Origin: Phalacrocorax aristotelis
Taxonomy: Eukaryota; Chordata; Aves; Suliformes; Phalacrocoracidae
DNA length: 64,000 bases
NCBI RefSeq assembly: GCF_949628215.1
Contig: NC_134282.1
Coordinates: 7,959,223-8,023,222, forward strand
Direction of reading: 5' to 3'
The first letter of the stretch is position 1. Each line of letters starts with the position of its first letter. Under the pieces are notes generated by a model, which worked only from the letters and a program-made list of their open reading frames with translations, had not been told where the DNA came from and searched no databases. Below, piece after piece: positions 1 through 11,600 of this stretch. The translations under genes were made by a program, and so were the position numbers.

Positions 1-2
1 CA

Positions 3-840
3 TCATGGTTTAACCCCAGCCGGCAACTAAGCCCCACACAGCCGCTTGCGCTCCCCCGTGGGGGGAGGGGGGAGAGAATTGGAAGGATAAGAGTGAAAAA
101 ACTCATGGGTTGAGATAAACACAGTTCAGTAGGTAAAGCAAAAGCTGTGCACACAAGCAAAGCAAAACAGGAATTCATTCCCTGCTTCCCATGGGCAGGC
201 AGGTGTTCAGCCACCTCCAGGACAGCAGGGCTCCATCACATGTAATGATGACTTGGGAAGACAAACACCGTCACTCCCAGCATCTGCCCTTTCTTCTTCT
301 TCACCCAGCTTTACATGCTGAGCATGACGTCATATGGTGTGGGACATCCCTGGGGTCAGTTGGGGTCAGCTGTCCCAGCTGTGTCCCTTCCCAACTCCAT
401 GTGCCCCCCCCCAGCCCACTTGCTGGTGGAGTGGGGTAAGAGGCAGAAAAGACTTTGGCTCTGTGTAAGCCTTGCTCAGCGGAACAAAAAAACCCCTGTG
501 CTATCATAGAATGTCCTGAGCTGGAAGGGACCCACAAGGACCATTGAGTCCCACTCCTGTCCCTGCACAGGACACCCCAAATTCACACCATGTCTCTAAA
601 GACATTGTCCAAGTCCTTGTCGAATATCGCCAGGCTTGGCACTGTGACTGCCTCCCTGGGGCACTGGTTCCACGGCTCCACTGCCCTCTGGGTGAAGAGC
701 CTTTCCCTAATATCCAAGCTGCACATCTTCCTGCCATTCCCTCGGGTCCTGTCAACACTGTTTCCAGCACAAATCCAAAATAGAGCCCAATACTAGCTAC
801 TATGAAGAAAATTAAATCTCTCACAGCCAAAACCAGCACA
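3..840 (-). mobile_element. Endogenous retrovirus LTR, minus orientation, interrupted by CR1
   Basis: Read on the minus strand, this block begins TGTGCTGGTTTTGGCTG at 840 and ends near position 1-8 with the GGTTAAACCATGA-type terminus. It contains the TGACGTCATATGG block (325-345 on +) and a 3' part reading AACTGTGTTTATCTCAACCC and TTCCAATTCTCTCCCCC. The same blocks occur in the same order in the plus-strand LTR at 38210-39907, so both belong to one avian LTR family. The LTR reaches the window edge, so it cannot be told whether it is a solo LTR or the end of a longer provirus. No coding region belongs to it here. Confidence 0.75.
505..757 (-). mobile_element. CR1 LINE 3'-end fragment inside the LTR
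   Basis: The sequence starts with the typical reversed CR1 tail (TCATAGAATGTCCTGAGCTGG), followed by the standard AAGGGACCCACAAGGA / CATTGAGTCC block. It is a 5'-truncated CR1 copy in minus orientation. LTR sequence resumes at about 758 (TCAACACTGTTTCCAGCAC), so the CR1 jumped into an already resident LTR. Confidence 0.9.
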
Positions 841-2564
841 ACCCCAAGCTTATTTTCCAAAATACCTTAAACATTGTAGATTAATGAAAAGTTAACCCAT
901 TTTATTTGCCAGTTGGGTACAGTGGTTTTCTTTAAAACTCTCTTAATCTAACTTTCTAGAGCTAGTATTGTAGCAGTAAAATTGGCTTGTATAGCTCCAT
1001 CAAAATAAATTTCATGCAGGGAGCCATGCATAAAAGTGAGAAAAATACCACTTCTTATGAACAACTAGTTTTCTTTTGTATATTTAGCCAGCTGCCAGGA
1101 GCAACGTTTGTGTAAAACCCTTTCTTTTCCTCCTCTGCAAACTCAACCAATGCTTTGTGAACACCTGCTCTTACAGGTTTTGTTTTTTTTAATTCTGCCT
1201 GTATAACCATTGACCTCAAACCAACATCCTGTGTCCTAGCGAAAGAAATGCACAGCAGGATTAACATGTTAACATTGCCATCCTTTGGAATGAACGTGTA
1301 TGTTCATCTTATATTTTATACTTACAGGTAACATGTTGAAACTGCAGGTGGGATGTGTTACTGGACATCTGAAATGTTTCTGTCACATCTGTATTTTCCA
1401 TGAACTAACGTGGAATCATGTGCTTTAAATTATAGCTGGTGTTCCTCATAAACCTTTTCTCTAGGTTGGAATACCCTACCTACATCTGTCTGAATTTTGG
1501 TGTATATTCACAGACTATGTACGAAGTACGCATGAATAGTTTTTGAACACATATGGATGCATGTGCGTCACACACACACACGCATATAGAGAGAGGCAGA
1601 AAGAAGAACAAAAAGAAAGAGAAACTTTATTTTTAGGCAAGTTGCAAATTTGAGTCTTCACTGGATATCCCAGAAATACGGATGATGTAGGTGGGGGTTT
1701 TTTGGAGGTTTTTTTGGGGGTGGGGGTGGGTGAGTATTGTTTGGTTTTTTGAGGGTGTGACAGGGAGAGAGTGGAACAGAAGGACTTTTGGTAAAGATTG
1801 CAAGAATTATATATAAAATTCAAGTATATCTGGATAAAGCTGATACTTTTTGAGGAAGCCAGCTATTACTGTATTGTCATTAACCATGTCATCATGACAA
1901 GCAGAAACCCTAAACTGTCCTGGAAGAAAATATGCCTGGGGACCACTGTATTAAGAATTCAAAATAGAGCAGATTATTAACAAAATAGAGAATGCTTCTG
2001 AAGAATGTTTTACCCTATAGTTCAGAGGACAGCTTTCTATATATCTGATACTAATTCCTTTAGGAAAATACATCAGTCAATGGTATCACTTCCTAAACTT
2101 TCATATTTATCAAAATTGTGGGTTAAGATTGAGTAAATCTATCAGATAGCCTTGGTAACATTGATTCACAATGCAGGGTACAAACTTGCATCAGATAGAC
2201 CTCAGTGTAATTTCTGTAAATGACCATTTTAGCTGCAATAGGAAGTAAAACATTAGGTTTCTCAGTTCTGTATCAGTCCATAATATCATGTTTCAATGGC
2301 TATCAATGCTCTGAAAATAATGATAACTGAGAATTTTCACAGATCACTCTGATTCCTAAGCCCAGTGGACTATGATGGTTATATTTTCCCAACTTGAAGG
2401 ATTCTGTTTTTGACCAGAGCGTGAAAGTCACTGCTAAATCTAGCATACAGCAATAAATATCCATTTGCAGTAAATTGTACTCTGAAAATGAATGGAGCTG
2501 CTTGAAAAGTCTGTGAAGAACTGTTGCTTTTAACTAACAAACCATATAATTTTTTTTCCCTCAG
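841..2564 (+). other. IFT80 intron (upstream part)
   Basis: AT-rich intronic DNA with no IFT80 exon that I could recognise. It holds a short CA run (1571-1583) and a G/T-homopolymer-rich tract at 1690-1760. Confidence 0.6.
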
Positions 2565-2629
2565 TTATCTACATATTTGAAGCTTTATCTGGAAAGCCGT
2601 TGGGTGATGGAAAGCCTCTAACCCATAAG
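2565..2629 (+). CDS. IFT80: IFT80 exon (first in window)
   Basis: Acceptor CCCTCAG, donor AAG|GTAAGG. It encodes [21 protein letters not shown], a propeller strand segment. It enters in the middle of a codon (two bases), so the preceding exon is upstream of the window or was not recognised in 841-2564. Confidence 0.9.
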
Positions 2630-5600
2630 GTAAGGTGAAGGATATAATGTCTCTTTATTATACTTTGAAATTAAGGGTCAATAATGCATTTCCTCAATAA
2701 TGGGTCTAATAACATATTAAAGGTTTACAGTCTTAATAGAAAGGAGCTTGACAACTCTAGCTGACTCTTATAAAAAAATTTCGATTCTTTATGCAGTGTC
2801 GATGTACAAAGGGATATACTCTTAAGTTGTGTTCAGTTACTGGTATGTGTTTCTCATGCACTTAAGAGTTTGAAACTGCAGTTAAATAGTTTTGTTATGC
2901 AGTAAAACTGATCAACTGAGTTGTCTTTGCACATACTCCAAAGCAACTTCTATTAGTGCCAACCTGTTATTAACACTGAAGAAAAGTGAAAAGTTGTCTG
3001 TCTTCAGTGTGAGCTTTTACTGTTTTTACTTCAAAAACGATTTCCTGAACTGCATTTAACTTTTCTTCACTCTTCTGGTATGCAGCAAAAGCAAAATTAG
3101 GCAGCTTCTTTGGAGAGACCAATAAACATTCATCTTTTAGGCAGCTTTTGCTTTGAGACTGCCACTTGTATTTCTGTAGTTTTGTAGTAAATTCCTAAAC
3201 TGCTAACTCTTCTTTGTTGCGGTTTAATCTGCATGAAATTCAACTTACATAATGCTTCATTCAACAGAGAAGACATACATAAAGTGTCTCCACAATCCAG
3301 TTTTTCAGGAGTTTTGTGCCTTGTTTTTAGTAAAGCATCCATTTGTTTGGGTATCACATGCTTTCTGTGATATAGATCTCCAAAATAAAAATAAGATATT
3401 TTCTTTTCCCTTTTCAGACAGAAATTGTGGAGATTGCTTTGGACCAGAAAGGACTTACAAGTGAAAGAAAAATAGCTTTTATCGATAAGAACAGAGATCT
3501 TTACATTACCTCTGTTAAACGGTTTGGAAAAGAACAGAAGATTGTCAAAATCGGTAAGAAAATTGCAAAATAATGCTTAGCTACATGCTAGTAGGCAAAT
3601 AGACTTTATCTAGTACAAGAGAAAAAAATTGCTTTTTAATTAATAGTGAAATCGGACTTGAAAAAAACATAAGAAATAGTCCTGTGGCTTTAGTAAGATT
3701 GTGGTAGAAACAGTTTTAGTACATGTTACCTAACTCCTGATAATTTGTATACCAGATACATGTAAAGCAGTTATTACCACTTAAGCACTTGTTATTGCAT
3801 TCTGGAGCAAGCAGCTCAGAGGATATTGGGAAAGGATGCATTTCTCAGAATTACTCAATACAGAATCTTAGACAGTTTTCTTGCCAATGCAAGCTCTTTA
3901 AGTTCCTAATATTTTTAATTAAAAGTTTAAATGCTGTAGACAGATGCATTTTCCAGTAAGTACGAAGGTGCAGACTGACAGTTGTGTTAATTTTGACCTC
4001 CAGTCTCAAAACTAAGTTCAAAAACCATTATTCTGGAAAGAACTCTCCTTCAGAAAGAGAGAACTGAGTTTGGCTGAAAGTTTGTAAGATGTTAAGTTAC
4101 AAACTAGGGGGTTAAAACCAGTCCTTATAGACTAATAATCACCCCTTTACTACAGTTTGAGAAGTGTAACTTTATTTTGAAGTTTCTTGTGGAAATGCAT
4201 ATAATTCTGTTATCTTCAAATTCAGGGACAATGGTTCAAACTTTGGCTTGGAATGACGCATCTAACATTCTTTGTGGGATTCAGGATACCCGTTTTACAG
4301 TCTGGTACTACCCCAACACAGTCTATGTAGATAAAGATCTTTTGCCAAAAACTCTGTATGAAAAAGATGCAAGGTAATATATCCTTTTTGATCAAAAGAT
4401 TAGTATTATGTATTTTAACTAGTTTACTCATTCCTTAAATAATTATGTTCATTTTGGCAGTTGAAGTAGAAGCCAAGGTTGCAACTTTTAAAATTCTTTT
4501 CATGTTACTGCTTCTTGATTAGGAAATGAGGAAAAAGTGTTTTATAAGGTATATCATAAAGTTTGGAGCTGAAATGAGGATGCACAGTATAAAAGTAGTA
4601 TAGCATCTTGATGTAAAAGCAAAATTTTAATCATATCTTGTGAAATATTGCGTTAGGTGTTTGGAAAAAAAACAACCCCAAACTACCAAACAAACCCAAA
4701 CAAAAAAGAAGATCTGTTTAAAGTATCTGTTGGAAATTAAAAGTATCAAGATATTAGGTCACAGACAATATTATTTCTAGCTCAGCATGTTTACTTTACA
4801 TGTTTACTTCAGCCTGTACATTTTGTGATACAAAATTCTTTATAAAGAATACCTGAATTCATAATTTCATTCTAAGAATTATGGGAGCCCAAATACTTTT
4901 TACTGAAAAATGTATTTGAAAATTTTTGCATAAATACCCAGTTTGCATTTGCCTTACAGCCAGTGAATGTGCATAACTATAATTTTCTTTTTAGAGACCG
5001 TTACGACTACTTGTTGAATATAACTGTTGAGTAACTAGGTGCTTAGATTTTTATATGCTCTGAAAATGAAGTATAATCATGTTGTAATTTTGAAACAAAG
5101 ATTTCTTTAAATTCCTAATGTTCTTTGCAATAAGAAAGAAGTTAATACTAACTTACATTTCTTTCTCTACCCAGTGAATTTAGCAAAAATCCCCAGATTG
5201 TACGTTTTGTAGGAAATCAAGTAACAATTAGAAGAGCAGATGGTTCACTTATTCACCTTAATATTTCACCTTATCCTGCGATTCTTCATGAATATGTTAG
5301 CAGTTCTAAATGGGAAGATGCTGTCAGATTGTGTCGCTTTGTCAAGGTAAATGCCAATTATCAGGGATGTTCAGATATAATTTCACTGTAATATTTAAAT
5401 GTTCAAGTATTACTTTAATAATGATAATTACATACCAGATGTTACATCTGGTTTCCATTCTTCTGCTTTGTTGCTGATTATTTTTGGTCTGGTAGTGAAA
5501 AATCATAGATATTTAATAATTACATAATATACATGTATGTCATTTCATAATTTTCAGTATACATAATAAAACTTTTTTTTATTCACACCGAAGTCCTGAT

Positions 5601-8600
5601 GGATTGAACACAGGTACTCACAGAAATTAGTTAATAAGCTTACATTTTCAGGACTAGGCCTTAATATAACCAACTAAAAATTATCTTCATCTCCATGAAC
5701 AGTTGCCTTACTATTTTTTTCATATTTTATTTCACTTGTGTTTGTTGTTTTTTTTTTCCTTTGCTTGCTTTTGTGTGTATTTAGGCAACAGCAACAGATG
5801 AGGTGAGTCTGGCAGTCTTTAAAACAGACGAACAAAAATCCCCCCAAACCCTGCTTCCTTTGCCCTGTTTACTGCTAGAGAGGAGTTTGGCACTTCCATA
5901 TGATTATCATGACCTTAAATGTGTATTTAAAATATTTTTTATTTGCATTATTAATTCAACACACATCCAGATAACTTGGGTTGTATAATGATTTTTATTT
6001 TCAGTGTTACCCCTTTTACAGCAGGCATTTATTTCAGTATTTGGCAGTGGGAACTGGGATTTCAGATTTCAAATACAGTATTATGTTGACCTTTTTGAAT
6101 AATCTAAATGCATCATCTTTAAAAATAAAACATCTGTATCAGGTGGTAGTATTCATAATATTGTTTTTTTCTGATTATATGAAGGTTTTCTAATTCAAGG
6201 GGTGGTTTTTTTGTCAAACTTCTCATGCATTCCCTTCATTCTTATGGGTAGAGTCATCCAATGAGTTTAATCATACTTAAGAGGAAAGCTGTTTAAAATT
6301 TTCAGTGCTTTTTTATTAAATCCCACTATAGGTATCATGTTTTTTCACTGTCCTTTTTTTTGTGAGCTTTTCCTCATTAGTCCGTATCTGTCAACAAGTG
6401 AGGAAGGCTTTTCAAGAAAAACTGTAACATAATCTTTATTTTCAGTGTCAAGAGTATTCACATCATCTGGTTTTAAGCCTCCAAGTTAGGTACATAGGTC
6501 TCGGTCTTTGAAGACTTCTTTCATCGATTCATAAAAGAAAGTTTTTGTCTTTGATAGAAGGTAATCTAAACTGGCCTAAACTAGATGGAAAAGGTATTCA
6601 CACCATCTAGTTCAGGCCTGTTTAGATTGACAATGTGTTTGGGCTGAGGGGTGACCTGGCACCCTCACACCAAGGTAAACAGCCATCACAGCAGGTCTTG
6701 CCTTGAGTATTTTGTTTATCGTTCATGATTCATAAACTCTTAATGGAGATACAGGGCTATTTTGTTGATTTTTGGCAGCCCAGGTAGACAGTTAAAAGTA
6801 TTTCCAATCAGTATTAAGAAAATGGGCCATCCTTCTGAGGAAAGAGAGAACAGCAAAACCTATTGGTGGAAAAACTCCTAGAAACTTGGTCTCTTGAATA
6901 ATTTCAGTCTGAGCTTTCAGCATTTTACCACCTACTTTTCTAAATAATAGGGAAGTGGGAAGACAACATGACAAAGATTTTATGAGCTTTTGGTTCTCTG
7001 AACAATTTTAATTGTCCCAGATCATGGGCTACCAGCAGGAAGGTTTATCTTGTTGTGATAACAACAAGATAACAACAAGAGCAGGAACACATGGCCAGAG
7101 TAGGAACACGTAGGAACAAGAGCAGGGATGGTGATAGTGAAACCACAGCTTTAGGCTGAATTACTGTATTACTGTCATTGGCTTCAGTGGGTCTTACCAG
7201 TTTTGTTTCATACAAAAGCAGTTGTGAGACAGGGCATGGGAATATGTTTAGAGCACACTCAGTGTAGCTCCTAGAGTGCACGTTGACTAACAAGTGCATT
7301 CAAAATTATATTTTTCCTCTCTGAACTAGAGTTTTCAGATGTGGTAGCCTAAACTATACTAACTCATATCTGTGTCATAAAGTCGTCAGACTGGAAAAGG
7401 GAAGATATCAAAATGTCAGGATCTTCTTAAATGTTTTTCTGAGTTAGTGGGTTTTCCTTAAGGGGGGGGGGGGGTGGGGGGGTGGGGAAGCAAAAGTCAA
7501 GAAAATAGAAAACAAGGGTATAATATTATTGTTACCATTATGTTTTCCTAATTCTTAATTCTAAACATAAAATGTACTGAAAATATCACAAAGGAGACAG
7601 AACTTTTTAAGCTCTTATTTACTTTTCAGCAGGTTCATTGTTCTAGAGTCATTTTTTTTTACTCTCTCTTTCATTTGTAGTATGCGTATAAGTGTACAGT
7701 TATTGTTATTGCCAGCATCATGGTTCCAGTACAGATTTTTCAATCTGAAATAACTATTATTACAGTTATATCGACCTGCAGCCAGGTTGCAATTAGCCAG
7801 GTTAAAATAATTTTTTCTAACTACAACCAGTGCTTTGGTTTCCAGCATAGTTCCACAAGAAGTGACAGGGACACCGATGAGGAGGCCGTAAAGTGATACT
7901 ATGGCAAGAGTTCATTACTGGCTGAGATGCTGAAAACTAATGATTCATTCAGCCACACTGTCAGTCTCAGCTGATCACAACATCAATGTTTTTATAATGA
8001 AGGAGTTCTGAGAAATAATGAAGTAGTGACTTTCTAGTAAGAGACTTAGACCACAGTGCCATAAATTGCATACTGAGAAATGTTGCATTGTTACGTATTT
8101 TCAGGACTTGTATGCTTCCTTTGAGAAGTTGTTTTTAGCATAATAATAAATATTTTAAGTTTTAGGAGTTGCATTTTTTTTAAAATTTCAGGATCAAACT
8201 ATGTGGGCATGTTTAGCTGCTATGGCGGTTGCCAACAAAGACATGGCTACAGCAGAAATCGCCTATGCATCAATTGGTGAGGTAAGAAAATTAGGTTAGT
8301 TATTTCCAGTTAAATTGTTGGAAAACTGATTTTATTTATGAATTTCCATTACTAAACTATTGTACATCTCATTAACAGATTGACAAAGTTCAGTATATCA
8401 ATTCAATCAAAGATCTTCCATCAAAGGAGTCAAGGATGGCTCATATACTGCTCTTCAGTGGAAACACCCAAGAAGCTGAAACCCTGCTTCTTCAGACAGG
8501 CCTTATTTACCAAGCTATTCAAGTCAACATTAATCTTTACAATTGGGATAGGTAGTATTTCTTCAAACAAAATATGTATACAAGCCGTCTTAGTGAGGTA

Positions 8601-11600
8601 ACCTGTAAATTGTTTAGGTCAGTTGTTTTATTGCAGATACTTAGCTGACTAATTTCCTCTCTGTGATTGCCCTGAGCTGTAAAAAGATGAAGTAAATCAC
8701 ATCCTGACAATAACCAAAGAAGTAACTTCTTTTCTGCCATATTTAGAAGATACAAGTATTCTGCAATAAAAGTCCTGAACATGCTTGGAAGCATTCTTAG
8801 ATAATATTTTGCTTTTTCATTATTGTTAACACAGAGAAGTCCTCAGCGATACCTCAAACTGTTGTGTGACCCTCAAAGAATTAAAGCTGTTGTGAAATGT
8901 CTTGTTGCTAAAAATAGATATGTGGCTATTCAGACTCCCAGCGCTGTGTAGGTGGATGAAATATGAATTATGCTTGAGAAAACAAAGTAGGAATTTCTCC
9001 TTTAAACAAAACCCCACATTTTCTAACAGAAACTTCTGAGGACATTTACTACTAATTTCTCTGCTATTATATTCGTATCACTGTGGGCAAAAGGTTGTTT
9101 TTCCCCCCACATATCTGCACTTTTTTTATTCTGTTGTCTAATATGTATTATCTAAAAACTTTGTATATTAAATATAAGTATTCCTTGTGCCATTCAGAAG
9201 AAAACAGATGTGAGAGTAATCAGTTATACTAATCCAATGACTAGTCCTTCCTGCCTGTAGAATATTCATAAATGCTGTGTAGCATACACCATAAATGTGT
9301 ATTATGATGCTGTTCAGAAGCCATTCCTGACTGTAATAGTTACCAAAAAGTTATTACTTTTGCCCCTTTATATTGAGAGTGCTAAACTCCAACCATTCCA
9401 TTTTGTTTCCTTGAAATAAAAACACTCCTGTTGTCAAACTCCAATGATGTGATGAGGTTGTCAACAGAAAAAATTGCTGGATGATTTTCATAGCATGCAT
9501 CATAGAGTCTCCTTCACTGGCTACTTTTAACCTCCTGTGACTGATACTAATGTAAAACCGCTCGGCGCAGTAGATTAGGAATCTTTGCCTGCAGCCCAAA
9601 CGCTTTTCAGCGTATCGTTTTGCAAAACCATGGTGATTGTAGCTGTGCCAGAGCATTTATATAGCCTGACAAGCATATTTCTGTTTTATTCCAGGGCCCT
9701 AGAACTAGCAGTAAAGCACAAGACACATGTTGACACGGTCCTGGCTTATCGACAAAAGTTCCTGGAGGACTTTGGTAAAAAAGAAACAAACAAAAGATTT
9801 TTGCAATATGCAGAAGGTGTAAGTATTCCTCAGAATTATTCCTACAGCTTTAGGTCAGCCTGCTCTTTGTAGCCAGTTTGGGAGGGTAGGGGAGGAATTG
9901 CTCTTATATTTTCCTTCTTTGGTTCAAATATGGACACAAATCTTACGATTTTACATCTGAGTACAAGTTCATAGCTTGATGTGTGGCTACTTGGCTAGTA
10001 ATAGTTGTGAATGTGTTTTATTTGAAGGCACAGATACGGAATGTATATGTTTATTATCTGGCAAAGATTATACAAATGAAGGCACAGTTGTTTTCTGTAA
10101 ACAGGGAGCTAGACCTTAGTAGGGTTGAATGTGTACCTCTGAAATGTCTTCAACGTTTTTATGTAATTTTATGGATAGCAACAATAACAAACTTTGAAGG
10201 TATCTGAATACATATTAAGAGTGAACTACGAACTGTTCTGCCAAATGTGATAAGTAGCTAAGTATAAAGTTTCATCAAACCTCTGGAAAGCCTCTCCATC
10301 ATCAGTAGGTCATTTCAATTTATTAGCATTTCACAGATCTTAAAGACTGAGGACAACAGTTCATAGGCTAGAAGTATCTTAGATTCCACTGGAGTACTTC
10401 TGCACATTCCCCTTATGAGAGGCACCCACATGTGTGCCTTAGACAGCAATTCCACTGAGCAGCCCGTATGTCCTTCCTGTCCCACGCTGTTCCTAAGCAT
10501 TCTGAGGGTGAAACTATGAAAAGAGACGTGTACTTTGACTGTGTCAGATCCTTTCATCCACTGTAGCTGATGGATCAGGGAAATACATCCAAGCTGTTGG
10601 CTCAGATCCTTTAATTGGACAGTGCCCATTACACTTTCAACAAAGCTGGATTTCTAATGTAAGTCATTAGCTTTTAGCACTTCTAAAGATGTTTCATTTC
10701 CTAAACAAGAATAAAAGTCTGCACAATATCTAGCCCCCCAATGAACCATTCAGCAGTACTTTACCTAGAAAGTGTAGCAAAATAGCAGAACAGATTCCAA
10801 GCACTCTTACTGTGCAGCAATTTCAGCTGCTATGCTGGAAGTATATCTTCTACATACTTTAAATCCATTATTGAGCAAAAATTATGTTAATACCATGATG
10901 CTTCCGAAAGAGGCTTTTTAGATAATACTGTCTTGTCTTTAAATCATAAAGAAAGCCATAGTTTCTGGAAGGGTTCCTAAGCAATAAGACCTTGTCAATG
11001 ACAAGGTGTGAACAGTGTTAACATGAGTGGAGCCTATTTCACCTAATGCTCAGTCTTGAAACTTGGATCTCAGACTGTAGAAGGTTCCTGGAGTAAAGAA
11101 GTCCTTTTCCATACCCATGTTCTGGAGGTCTTGTCTGCTGGATCTGAAACTAGGAGGGAACCTACGTAATGAAGTGGATTTTAAGCTTTTGGCTACAGTG
11201 GTAACTAAATTCTTGATGCAGCCTGTCAGATTCATATAGCAAAGTTAGAAGGAAATGTTAAGGGCATTGAAGAGAAAAGCAAGATTTTGTGCTGCTGTTC
11301 CTTCTCAAGGGAAAAAAAGGGGTCTCGGTTTTCCTCTCACCACCTAAAGCTGGTTCAGGCTTAAGTAAGGATTTTTTTTTACCTCTTTTCTATACTGCAG
11401 CTGAGAGCACTGATCTGCAATCAGATATGGAATCTAAACAATGTGCTTAGTTGTTATATCTCACATCTTTATTTATAAGGTATTATAAACCTAATATGTA
11501 TACTGAGAATCCATATCTTGGCAGTTACTAGGTGTCACTGGCAAGGGTTGTTGGCTTCGCTGGCAAGTAGCTCTCTGGTCTAGATGGCAGAATTAGCCCT

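Larger units (their letters stand above)
5347..8191 (+). other. Long IFT80 intron with microexon candidate, hairpin and G-run
   Basis: Intronic DNA of about 2.8 kb. Apart from the possible microexon, it contains a 26-bp imperfect inverted repeat (6563-6628), a short AACAACAAGA / AGGAACA-type repeat (7050-7130), and a run of G with two single T interruptions (7462-7488). Confidence 0.7.
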
